From the NCBI GenBank assembly GCA_913043815.1, contig CAJWNY010000013.1:1-45324 (forward strand): a stretch of 45,324 nt of DNA, read 5' to 3'. Under the pieces are notes generated by a model, which was given only the letters and a program-made list of their open reading frames with translations, made no database searches and was not told the DNA's origin. Source of the stretch: an uncultured Gammaproteobacteria bacterium (lineage in GTDB: Bacteria; Pseudomonadota; Gammaproteobacteria; Pseudomonadales; Azotimanducaceae). Positions 24,695 through 33,026 of the stretch are shown here, in pieces; within the stretch, counting starts at the first letter, position 1, and every line of letters starts with the position of its first letter. The position numbers were made by a program, and so were the translations under genes.

Positions 24695-26968
24695 ATGTCT
24701 ATACGCAATAAGCTAGTTACACTTCTCGTTGCCGGATTCACGGTAATTTTCAGCATCTTCTTTTTCTCTACTCAAACTCTGAAGGCAGCCTCCGATGCCT
24801 TCACATCGGAGTCGTTAGCGCAAACATACAGCGCCGCTTGGTTGTCTGCCTCAGACGCGCAATTCGAGCGATCGGTTGAGAAGTTTGATCCAGAACTTGG
24901 CTCGCCAGACATCACGATGTTTTGGGACCCTCTGGAAAATGTTTTCTCTGCAGTGGGAAACGAAAATCCCCTAACCGCGGCTTTAAGCGATGGTCGTACA
25001 GACCTCGCGCAAGATTTTTTTAATCAGGTATTTGAAGAACCAATTGATCTAGAAGAAATCAGCTTTGTAATGGCGTACACCATAACGGGACGACAAGTTT
25101 ATTGCCTGTCCGGTTTATTTTTGCAAGGGGCGGACCCTTGCGGAAAAGATGCGCGCCCGGATTTCTTTTTGAATTTCGATAGTTTTCTACGTAACGCGAT
25201 AGACCAACCCACACGAAATATTGTGCGTGTCACCGACCTTAGTGGAGAGAAAGCGCTCTCAATAAATGATTCGATCAGTTTTGGGCTTCGTGACGCTAAC
25301 GACGAGGCTGTTGCATTGGTTGTGATCGGCAAGAATTTGGTCGATAACCTAGAACTTTTTAGTGAAGACTTTGAAGTTCGGCTCGCTGTTCGGTCAAATG
25401 GAAAGTCGATCAGCCTTGACGAATATTATGGCGATGATGAGATCGTTGACGTGGAATACGGCGTTGCCAATTTACGCCAGCTCATGGCAGAAGCTGAGTC
25501 ACGCGCTCAGATCTCCTCAGATGCTACGTTTAGCGATGTGGTCGCCGATCTGGGTGTGTCGATGACATCTATCCCATTGAGTTATCAGGCCTCGGCGGCA
25601 GAGCTTAGCTTGCTGATCTTTAAAGACCAAAGCGAAAGTATTGGGCTGCAAGTTACCACTACAAACAACACATACATCACCATAGCCGCAGTAGCATTGT
25701 TCGTCGTTGCGATAATCCTTGCTTTAACGATAGGCGCTTTTGGGCAGATCACAGCTGCGATAGGTATTTTGCGCGGCATGTCGGAAGGGAATTTGTCATT
25801 GGAAATGCCCCCCAGGAGTAAGCTGTTGTCTTCAGACAAAGACGAGGTAGGACGCTTATCTGAGACAATAGATCAGTATCGTGATCACCTCGTGGAATCT
25901 GAAGAACAGCGCGTCGACCGCGGTAAACGTCGCCAAGAACGGGACAATTTGATGTTCTCCAAGATGGAGGTCTTAGCGACCGAACTTGATGGCGGACCAA
26001 AAGAAATGATGATTAACGATATTGATCATATGCGCAGTGAATTAGCGTCTGGTGACGACGAAACGAAAGAGCGCGCTTCAATCGAGCTGATGGGTGTGGC
26101 TTTTTCTCGTATGTCAGACGAAGTGGCGTCGCTAATCAATGCTCGAACAGAAGAGCTTGTGCGGACGCGAGATGAGATAGACAGTTCAATTCGTTATGCG
26201 GCCCGTTTACAAAATGCGTTGCTACCCAAAGAATATCCGGGTGATATTTCGTTTAAGGTGCATTGGCGTCCACGAGACTTGGTGGGTGGCGACATTTATT
26301 TTGTTCGCAGCCTTCCTGATCGCGTGTACATTGCCGTAGTAGATTGCACTGGACACGGGGTCCCTGGTGCGTTCTTGTCGATTATCGCTCGCTCAGTGCT
26401 GGACAAAGCTATCGATGAGACCTATTCGCAAAATGCCGGGGACTATTTGACTAAGGCTAATCAACTGGTGATGGAGACCTTAAGTCAACAAGATGCATCT
26501 AATCAAAAAATTGATGAAGGCTTTGATGGCGGTGTTTGCATCTACCACCGTAAAGAGCGTCGCTTGGAGTATGCAGGAGCTAAATCCTCTCTGTTTTTGG
26601 TAGGCGAAGACGGCGCCTCGGAAGTGAAAGGGGATAGACGATCCGTTGGTTCCTCGAAGACGTCTGGCGAATTTCAGTTCAATACTCACATAATCGAAAA
26701 TTTAAGCGGCGCTTTTGTCATGCTAACGGACGGTGTTACCGACGTAATGAGCGCGGAAGATAGACCAATTGCCTTTGGACGACGACGAGTGATGCGCTCT
26801 TTGCAAAATACAAAGCAAGCGACACCAGATAGTTTGGTAACGAATATTATGACGAGTGTTGATTTATATCGAGGGGGTGCGCCTTACCGGGATGATCTTA
26901 CTCTGCTGGCATTCTCACTCAACGATGACGAATCCAGTTCACCAGCTTTGGAAGTAGAGGAGGTATAA
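24695..26968 (+). CDS. siaA: SiaA-like membrane phosphatase (sensor-HAMP-SpoIIE/PP2C)
   Basis: 757 residues. TM1 is at about 8-26 and TM2 at about 325-347, enclosing a large periplasmic sensor region. A HAMP segment (about 345-400), a charged coiled-coil linker (about 395-510) and a C-terminal PP2C/SpoIIE phosphatase follow. The metal-binding DCTGHGVPGAF starts at Asp550, with GAKSSLFLV, LTDGVTDVMS and YRDDLTLLAF following. In Pseudomonas aeruginosa SiaA dephosphorylates SiaC. AGGA lies 5 nt before the ATG; siaC starts 3 bp after this stop. Signals sensed are unknown. Confidence 0.88.
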   Translation: MSIRNKLVTLLVAGFTVIFSIFFFSTQTLKAASDAFTSESLAQTYSAAWLSASDAQFERSVEKFDPELGSPDITMFWDPLENVFSAVGNENPLTAALSDGRTDLAQDFFNQVFEEPIDLEEISFVMAYTITGRQVYCLSGLFLQGADPCGKDARPDFFLNFDSFLRNAIDQPTRNIVRVTDLSGEKALSINDSISFGLRDANDEAVALVVIGKNLVDNLELFSEDFEVRLAVRSNGKSISLDEYYGDDEIVDVEYGVANLRQLMAEAESRAQISSDATFSDVVADLGVSMTSIPLSYQASAAELSLLIFKDQSESIGLQVTTTNNTYITIAAVALFVVAIILALTIGAFGQITAAIGILRGMSEGNLSLEMPPRSKLLSSDKDEVGRLSETIDQYRDHLVESEEQRVDRGKRRQERDNLMFSKMEVLATELDGGPKEMMINDIDHMRSELASGDDETKERASIELMGVAFSRMSDEVASLINARTEELVRTRDEIDSSIRYAARLQNALLPKEYPGDISFKVHWRPRDLVGGDIYFVRSLPDRVYIAVVDCTGHGVPGAFLSIIARSVLDKAIDETYSQNAGDYLTKANQLVMETLSQQDASNQKIDEGFDGGVCIYHRKERRLEYAGAKSSLFLVGEDGASEVKGDRRSVGSSKTSGEFQFNTHIIENLSGAFVMLTDGVTDVMSAEDRPIAFGRRRVMRSLQNTKQATPDSLVTNIMTSVDLYRGGAPYRDDLTLLAFSLNDDESSSPALEVEEV

Positions 26969-26971
26969 AAA

Positions 26972-27367
26972 ATGCAATTAGCAGCTACACAAAGAACGCC
27001 CTTGATGGAAATTTCGGGATCCAGTTGCCGTATCGTTGGCGAGTGCTACCCTGAAAATATTCAGGAATTTTCTAGCCCAGTTATGACTGAGCTAAAAAGT
27101 GTTGTGCCAGATAGTGGCTCATACACAGTAGAGTTGGAGCTCTTTTACTTTAATAGTTCGTCGGCTAAGTTCTTCTTTGATTTTTTTGAGTTCTTTGAAG
27201 AGAAGGCTGAGGCGGGTTTAACGGTAAATGTTAATTGGAATTATCGCTTAGACGACGACACAATGCTCGAAGCAGGTGAAGATTTCGCTGAGGATATGAT
27301 TAAGTGCAAGTTCGAGCTTGTCGAAATGCCGAGTGAAGCCAGTGCTGACGCTGAAGGCGAAGAGTAG
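26972..27367 (+). CDS. siaC: SiaC family regulatory phosphoprotein (DUF1987)
   Basis: 131 residues. GECYPENIQEF, LELFYFNSSSAKFFFDFFEF (NSSSAK at 61-66) and VNWNYRLDDDTMLEAGEDFAEDM are the family signatures. The Ser/Thr cluster after the FN is where SiaC proteins are phosphorylated by SiaB; in the known member, the unphosphorylated form activates its target cyclase. GGAGG overlaps the end of siaA, so translation is coupled. The order siaA-siaC-siaB differs from siaA-siaB-siaC in Pseudomonas. Confidence 0.9.
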   Translation: MQLAATQRTPLMEISGSSCRIVGECYPENIQEFSSPVMTELKSVVPDSGSYTVELELFYFNSSSAKFFFDFFEFFEEKAEAGLTVNVNWNYRLDDDTMLEAGEDFAEDMIKCKFELVEMPSEASADAEGEE

Positions 27368-27397
27368 GTGGTTTGAATAGTTATGAGGAATTTTTAG

Positions 27398-27931
27398 ATG
27401 GTAAGTGATGCAACTTTAGAACTCCACAAGTTCATGCAAGCGCGGAAGACCCTTTTTTGTTACTCAGGCCCGTTATCCGAAGACCTTCTGACGTCTATCT
27501 CTAATCCGGTAAGACATCAGCTTTCAGAAACCGATTCCTCTGACAGTGTCGCTAAGAAAGTTTTCGGCGTATTTATTGAGCAAGCCCAAAACATTATCCG
27601 TTACGCAGATACTCGATCTACGGTTACAGGCGACGGAGTAGGTACGATCGCAATCAGTCTAACGGATGAAGGATTTTTGATTGAAGCCGTAAATACCATC
27701 GACTCTGAAAAAAGCAATGCTTTAGAAAAGAGTTTGGTGGATCTAAGCATGAAAGACGCTACGGAGCTTCGGAAAATGTATAAAGAGCGTTTGCGCAGCG
27801 GGCCGCCAGAGGGCTCAAAAGGCGCGGGACTTGGGTTTATTGAAATGGCTAGGCGTGTGCAGCGATTTGAATTCGAAATAGCTGAAACCGAAAACGGACC
27901 TGTATTCGTTTACCGCGGTTACGTCGAATAG
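27398..27931 (+). CDS. siaB: SiaB family protein kinase (DUF6272)
   Basis: 177 residues with a GHKL-type ATP-binding fold. The N-box appears as FIEQAQNIIRYA and the G-box as GSKGAGLGFIEMAR. These match the SiaB kinases that phosphorylate SiaC and oppose SiaA. It starts 30 bp after siaC with GAGGA 8 nt before the ATG. It is the last gene of the operon; the adenylate-cyclase-like gene converges on it. Confidence 0.87.
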   Translation: MVSDATLELHKFMQARKTLFCYSGPLSEDLLTSISNPVRHQLSETDSSDSVAKKVFGVFIEQAQNIIRYADTRSTVTGDGVGTIAISLTDEGFLIEAVNTIDSEKSNALEKSLVDLSMKDATELRKMYKERLRSGPPEGSKGAGLGFIEMARRVQRFEFEIAETENGPVFVYRGYVE

Positions 27932-28071
27932 CCCGAGCTCCTTAAAATATTAGAAAAGAATGCATAACAAGCTGGCTTGTCTCGGAAGCGGAGGCAAGTG
28001 ATTCCTGCTGATGTGCAAGCTGCCTTGATTGGAAGCGAAGCATCGTCTCCGGATTAGTACTATGCCCATAC

Positions 28072-28089
28072 CCTCGCAGTGCAGCGAGG
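28072..28089. other. hairpin between convergent siaB and cyclase genes
   Basis: CCTCGC/GCGAGG arms with a 6-nt loop lie 17 bp beyond the cyclase stop codon and 140 bp after siaB. No T-run flanks it on either strand. It may act as a weak two-way terminator or as a transcript-stabilising stem. Confidence 0.35.
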
Positions 28090-28105
28090 TCATTAGGTCA
28101 ATTTG

Positions 28106-29149
28106 CTAGAGCAGTGACGCTTGTTTGCTCATGTCGTCTCTGGTGCCTTTTACTTTCTCGATTGCGCGCAGTAATGAGTCTTCAAATTTTTCCAAATCTT
28201 CTGCTGACAATGCTGAAAGATTTGCGTTCAGTGATGACGTACCTACCTCTAGAGAAATTGACGACTGGATATCTTCGATGTTTTGTAACGGCTGGAATGT
28301 TCGAACTGGTCCTATGCCTTTTAGGTTCACGGTAGCGAGTTCTTGGCAGGGGATTTGGTCGCTGACAAGAGCGTAGGTGTCGAAGGACATCAATATTTCG
28401 CCGTTTTCTGCCGCCGCTTCTAACCTTGCGGCTGTATTAACACCAGAGCCAATAGCAGTGTATTCCAATCGAGTCTCGCTCCCAAAGTTACCTACCGTAC
28501 AAAAGCCTGTGGCGATGCCTATGCGCATCTGCAGCGGACTTTGCAGTCCATATTGGTGCCAGTTGTCCTGCAAGCCGTGAAGGCTTTCCTGCATCTCTTG
28601 GGCCATTTTTACGCAGTTTACAGCGTCTTCTTTTATGCCAGCTGATTCAGGGTCACCAAAAAATAGCATAATGCCATCGCCAATATATTTGTCGATGGTC
28701 GCACCATAATTGAGTGCTATTTGGGTCATTGTTTCTAGATACAGATTCAACATGTCTGTTACATCTTCAGACTCTAGATTTTCCGCAATATTAGTAAAGC
28801 CGCACAGATCAGAAAAGAATACGGTGAGTTTTTTCCGTGAGCTGGTTCGAGCTACCGCCTTATTACCCGTAAAAATAGATTTGTAGAGTTGCGGTGATAG
28901 ATATTTAGAAAGCTGGTTAGATAATCCTTCAAGCTGTTTGTTGGTGTCTTGGGCCTCTTTCGACAGCGCGGTAAGTCGTTGCTCGCTTTTATCGCTGAGT
29001 TTAATAATGCGTTTAGTAGTGCGGAGCAATTTTCTATATTCAGCACCGAGTTTTTCATGATCCGCCGGCGTGGCGCCACCTTGACTTACGAGCTCTTCTG
29101 CCGCCTCTAAGACCTTAGCCTCATGATCAAAAATATCTCCTGAAGACAT
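28106..29149 (-). CDS. class III adenylate (or guanylate) cyclase
   Basis: 347 residues, no membrane span. An N-terminal helical/coiled-coil part (about 10-85) leads through LSKYLSPQLYKSIFTG into the catalytic domain. The metal aspartates are D114 (FSDLCGFT) and D158 (GDGIM). Lys154 (DKYIGD) and Thr231 (EYTAIG) are the purine-specifying pair expected for ATP. Asn238 and Arg242 (GVNTAARLE) are the transition-state residues. All catalytic residues are present, so it should be active as a homodimer, making cAMP more likely than cGMP. GGGAA lies 7 nt before the ATG. It converges on siaB. Confidence 0.9.
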   Translation of the reverse strand: MSSGDIFDHEAKVLEAAEELVSQGGATPADHEKLGAEYRKLLRTTKRIIKLSDKSEQRLTALSKEAQDTNKQLEGLSNQLSKYLSPQLYKSIFTGNKAVARTSSRKKLTVFFSDLCGFTNIAENLESEDVTDMLNLYLETMTQIALNYGATIDKYIGDGIMLFFGDPESAGIKEDAVNCVKMAQEMQESLHGLQDNWHQYGLQSPLQMRIGIATGFCTVGNFGSETRLEYTAIGSGVNTAARLEAAAENGEILMSFDTYALVSDQIPCQELATVNLKGIGPVRTFQPLQNIEDIQSSISLEVGTSSLNANLSALSAEDLEKFEDSLLRAIEKVKGTRDDMSKQASLL

Positions 29150-29338
29150 ATCTATTTCCCATTTTTTTCTTTGATAACATACCAGAGTGTTGTGCTAAGC
29201 CAAAGAAGAAGTCCTCTCTTGCGACAATAAACTCACAAAAGGTGATGAAAATTGAGTAAAAGCTAAAACTTCAAAAACGCATCGCACTTTTTGGGCGCAC
29301 ATTACTCCAACTAATATAAATATTTATAAGCCGCGTAT

Positions 29339-30628
29339 TTATTTGTCTTTGAGCAGCTTTTTGTAGTCCCGCCAGTAGTTCGGGTAGGTTTTATTGACCA
29401 CTGATTTGTCGTCAATTTGTAATGTTTCGCAACGACTCCCAAGCAGCGAAAATGCCATTGCCATTCTATGGTCGTGGTATGTGGTCAGGGTGTGAGGGTT
29501 GAGCAGCGCAGGATCTATTGCCTCAATAGTTATTGTGTCTAACGTGGTGCTCACCTCGACCCCCATTGCCCGTAACTCCGCAGCAGAGCACTCGAGTCGG
29601 TCGCACTCTTTATGGTGGAGCGACTGTAATCCTCTTATGGTGTTGGTCCCGGGCAGAAGCGGTGACATGGCTATAAGAGTAAGCGCGGCATCTGGCATTG
29701 TTTGCATATCGACGTTTGGTAATGGCATTAGCTGTGAAGGTCCTACAATGCGAGTGCGCCCCTGTCGTTCAACTTTTGCTCCTAATGACTCCATAACATC
29801 GCAAAATTCGTAATCACCTTGGTGTGTAGTTTGATCAAGGTTCGTTAATGTCACAGTGCCGCCATGGGCGGTGGCAAGAGCGCTGAAATAGGTAGCGGCA
29901 GTGGCGTCCCCCTCAACCGTTCGCTGGCCGTTTTGATACTGGCTTTGCTCTACAACAATTGTTTTGTCGTTAAGCCAGTGAGCTTTGACGCCGGATTTGT
30001 TCATCTCATGTAAAGTAATATCAAGGTAGGGCCTGGATACGAGATCTCCCGAAATATTCAGTGTTTGACCCGATTCTGGGCAGGTCATGGGCGCAATGAG
30101 TAATATTGCGGTTATATATTGGCTAGACAGTGATCCATCGATCGTTAGGCTTGGGCATACTTCAATGGGGCCCGTGATTGTTGCCGGTAGTCCTCCGCTA
30201 GCTGATTCAACCTTGCAGCCGTGTTTTTGTAACACGTTAAACAAGGGTTGATTGGATCTAGCTCGTAGGGAGGAGTGTCCGTCGATGTGGGTGACGCCTT
30301 TGCGCAGAGCCGCCATACCGATAAGTAGGCGTGTAGAGGCGCCACTCATTCTAGCGTTTAGGTTTACGGTAGCCGGGCCAAAATCCATTGGGCCCTTGAC
30401 GATAGTGGCTTCGCCGTCTCCTTCTATGCTGACACCTAAGGCAATCAAGCAATCGATCATTGCGTTTGTGTCATCGCAATCAGGGATTCCTATGAGGTGT
30501 GTCGTACCCTTGGCTAAGGCGGCCATTGCCAGCTGCCTTAGGGCAATAGACTTGCTGCCGGGCAGGGTGATTTCGACGTCGAATGACCTGATGATGGGGG
30601 GGATCAAAAACGGGGTTCGAGAGGACAA
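29339..30628 (-). CDS. aroA: 3-phosphoshikimate 1-carboxyvinyltransferase (EPSP synthase), divergent
   Basis: 429 residues, the normal length. LPGSKSIALRQLAMAALAKGTT, the SSQYITAILL region, DATAATYFSALA, the HHKECDRL segment and YHDHRMAMAFSLLG are EPSP synthase marks. Substrate motifs are unusual: the usual NAGTxxR reads MSGASTR (Arg kept), and the usual RxRP loop reads RARSNQ. It should catalyse the penultimate step toward chorismate, but could be a divergent paralogue. The start is TTG with AAGGTG 4 nt upstream; there is no ATG before residue 34. No other aromatic-pathway gene is adjacent. Confidence 0.85.
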   Translation of the reverse strand: MSSRTPFLIPPIIRSFDVEITLPGSKSIALRQLAMAALAKGTTHLIGIPDCDDTNAMIDCLIALGVSIEGDGEATIVKGPMDFGPATVNLNARMSGASTRLLIGMAALRKGVTHIDGHSSLRARSNQPLFNVLQKHGCKVESASGGLPATITGPIEVCPSLTIDGSLSSQYITAILLIAPMTCPESGQTLNISGDLVSRPYLDITLHEMNKSGVKAHWLNDKTIVVEQSQYQNGQRTVEGDATAATYFSALATAHGGTVTLTNLDQTTHQGDYEFCDVMESLGAKVERQGRTRIVGPSQLMPLPNVDMQTMPDAALTLIAMSPLLPGTNTIRGLQSLHHKECDRLECSAAELRAMGVEVSTTLDTITIEAIDPALLNPHTLTTYHDHRMAMAFSLLGSRCETLQIDDKSVVNKTYPNYWRDYKKLLKDK

Positions 30629-31134
30629 GCTGCACCTTTAGGCTAAAAATGAAAGTTTAGTGCTTATATGGCGGTAGGGACAGCTTTTGCGGTTGGGCGC
30701 GCAACATACGGGTAAAGTGCTCGTTTCTTAGCCAAGCCAGCTTTTCAGCTAGGTAATAAAAAACGTCCCCAAGAACGGCTGAATATGCTCGCTTTCATTG
30801 CTTTTTGGGGAGTTCCAACAACACTTACATGGAATCTGATTAAAATGTTAGGCGACAAGTAAATTGCTTTCGATCGTGGTTTATCGCTATGCGCAGCTTA
30901 ATCCCCTCATAGCGCCCCGACTTATTCACAAACTTAAAACCTGACATGACTTGCTCTTGGAATGCATCTTAAAATCGACATAGAAGAAGTTGGATCTTGC
31001 AATAGTTCAAAACATAGTTTTTTAGTCAGTGTTCGTAATATGGATGCATACATAGACAGTGCTCGAAACTACGAATAATCACTAAAGCCCCTAGAATTTT
31101 GGTTAGTATTCGAGCCTTCACTACGGGAGTTATG
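30629..31134. other. intergenic region between aroA and matB
   Basis: A 506-bp divergent region holding the promoters of aroA (minus) and matB (plus). It contains one possible micro-ORF (30785-30862) with an open frame extending back to a stop at 30713. GGGAG at 31125-31129 is the matB ribosome binding site. I see no RNA gene or strong hairpin. Confidence 0.4.
30785..30862 (+). CDS. possible 25-residue hydrophobic small protein
   Basis: ATG at 30785 to TAA at 30862. The translation begins MLAFIAFWGVPTTLTW and has one short hydrophobic stretch with a charged end, like small membrane peptides. The frame stays open upstream for about 23 codons with a basic, protein-like sequence (KPAFQLGNKKRPQERLN), but without any ATG, GTG or TTG; a CTG at 30779 is the only near-cognate start. 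No clear ribosome binding site. It could also be the tail of a decayed gene. Confidence 0.3.
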   Translation: MLAFIAFWGVPTTLTWNLIKMLGDK

Positions 31135-32622
31135 ATGTCGAATTTTTACCACACTCTTGAAAATAGTTTTGTTACCAATTTGTCTGGCGATGCATTGCGC
31201 TTCGCCAACGGCACAGCTTGGAGTTATCAGCACCTTCACGAACGTGTGGGCGAAATAGCGCGCGTGCTAGCAGCCCAGGGGCTAAAGCCGGCGGATCGTT
31301 TAGTAGTGCAGGTAGAAAAGTCTGCTGAGAACCTAGCGCTTTATTTGGCTTGCCTAAAAGTCGGTGGCGTTTACGTTCCCTTGAACACCGCGTACACCGA
31401 AGCCGAAGTCGACTATTTTGTTCAGGACGCGAACCCGACATTGTTTGTTGGTCAGAATCAACGTACCGATGTGAAGACCTTTACCATGGATGAGCGTGGT
31501 CAGGGCTCATTGTTAGAGTGCGTTGCCGCACACTCTGACCTACCAGTACCTACCACTGTGATAAGACAACCAGTCGATTTGGCCGCTATTCTTTATACCT
31601 CTGGCACTACCGGGCGATCCAAGGGCGCTATGTTAAGTCACGCTAACTTAGCTTCAAACGCGATCAATCTAAGTACTTGTTGGGGTTGGCAGAAAGACGA
31701 CGTGTTGCTGAACGCTCTGCCAATATTTCATGTCCACGGATTATTTATTGCCAGCCACTGTGCACTTTTGAATGCCACTCCTATGATTTTTTTGCCGAAG
31801 TTTGATGCTGCCCAAGTACTCGAACTGTTACCACAAGCAACGGTGCTTATGGGTGTGCCAACTTTTTATACTCGACTACTCCTGCAGGCGGGTCTAAATC
31901 ACGCGAGTGTTGCGAGTATTCGCGTATTTATTTGTGGCTCAGCTCCGCTGACTGAGCAGACGTTTAACGCCTGGGAGGCAGCGACGGGCCAGCGTATTCT
32001 TGAGCGTTACGGCATGAGTGAAACTATTATCAATACCAGTAATCCGCTTGAGGGCGAGCGGGTGGCTGGAACCGTAGGGTTTGCTTTGCCAGCACAGGAG
32101 TTCCGTATAGCGGATGCTGATGGCGCACCGCTGCAAAATGGCGAGATTGGCACTATTGAAGTTAGGGGCCCTAATGTGTTTCAGGGTTACTGGCAAATGC
32201 CGGAAAAGACAGCTGAAGAAATACGCCGCGACGGTTTTTTTATTACTGGTGATCTGGGTACAACTGATGACGATGGCCGGTTGTCTATTGTTGGCCGTGC
32301 CAAAGATTTGGTGATATCCGGCGGCTACAACGTTTACCCGAAAGAAGTAGAAGGTGTGATCGACAAAATTCCGGGCGTGACCGAGTCGGCTGTCATTGGT
32401 GTACCCCATGCCGATTTTGGTGAGGCGGTGGTTGCCATTATCGTACCCTCTGCTGAAGAAGTAAGTATAGAATCCATTCAAGAATACCTTTCCGATAAAC
32501 TTGCACGGTTTAAACAGCCAAAAGTAACTGTGAACGTAGATACCTTGCCTCGCAATACTATGGGTAAAGTTCAGAAGAATGTTTTACGAGATAGATACGC
32601 AGGGTTGTTCTCAGAACTTTAA
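31135..32622 (+). CDS. matB: malonyl-CoA synthetase
   Basis: 495 residues from the second of two tandem ATGs; GGGAG lies 5 nt before it. The N-terminal half shows LVVQVEKSAENLALYLACLKVGGVYVPLNTAYT, strongly MatB-like. The AMP-binding motif is ILYTSGTTGRSKGAMLSH, then ERYGMSET, VISGGYNVYPKEVE and the NTMGKVQKN lysine motif. It activates malonate (or methylmalonate) to the CoA thioester with ATP. No malonyl-CoA decarboxylase or malonate transporter is adjacent. Confidence 0.88.
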   Translation: MSNFYHTLENSFVTNLSGDALRFANGTAWSYQHLHERVGEIARVLAAQGLKPADRLVVQVEKSAENLALYLACLKVGGVYVPLNTAYTEAEVDYFVQDANPTLFVGQNQRTDVKTFTMDERGQGSLLECVAAHSDLPVPTTVIRQPVDLAAILYTSGTTGRSKGAMLSHANLASNAINLSTCWGWQKDDVLLNALPIFHVHGLFIASHCALLNATPMIFLPKFDAAQVLELLPQATVLMGVPTFYTRLLLQAGLNHASVASIRVFICGSAPLTEQTFNAWEAATGQRILERYGMSETIINTSNPLEGERVAGTVGFALPAQEFRIADADGAPLQNGEIGTIEVRGPNVFQGYWQMPEKTAEEIRRDGFFITGDLGTTDDDGRLSIVGRAKDLVISGGYNVYPKEVEGVIDKIPGVTESAVIGVPHADFGEAVVAIIVPSAEEVSIESIQEYLSDKLARFKQPKVTVNVDTLPRNTMGKVQKNVLRDRYAGLFSEL

Positions 32623-32741
32623 CGCTTTCCGAAAATAAACTATTTCTATGACATACTCCTAAAAGTTGTCACCCTTAGCGCTCTCAGTATGCAATTAAGA
32701 TAATTAGTCTTAATTTGGGTGGTAGAGCGGTTGACTACGCT

Positions 32742-32780
32742 GTGTCTCAGTAACTTGCATATTGCAAGTTACTGAGACAC
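32742..32780. repeat. perfect 18-bp inverted repeat with 3-nt loop, downstream of matB
   Basis: The arm GTGTCTCAGTAACTTGCA is followed by TAT and its exact reverse complement, an uninterrupted 18-bp stem. It lies 120 bp after matB and 247 bp before the DUF5916 gene within a 404-bp gap (32623-33026) that otherwise shows no gene. There is no T-run after it, so it is not a standard terminator. Confidence 0.75.
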
Positions 32781-33026
32781 TATATTATCAAGAAGGATGA
32801 GATCTAATTCTGGTTCTTAACCTTCTCAGCCGCTAAGCAATATTAGAACAGGGTCATTTGCACGCAGGAATCCCACTTTTGTGTTTTAAAAGAAGGGGCC
32901 ATAAAGTGTTTTTTCGTCCTGTGAAAGATTTTATATTCTTGGCATATTAGCTAATATCGGCGCTTTCACCCAACCGTTTAAACGATTAATTATCAAGCCG
33001 TTATTGGCCTGTCCTTGGAGTAGAGA

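Noticed and set aside
29315-29328. Perfect 14-bp AT palindrome (TATAAATATTTATA) between aroA and the cyclase gene
   Set aside because: Such all-AT palindromes arise easily by chance in AT-rich intergenic DNA and nothing else supports a role.
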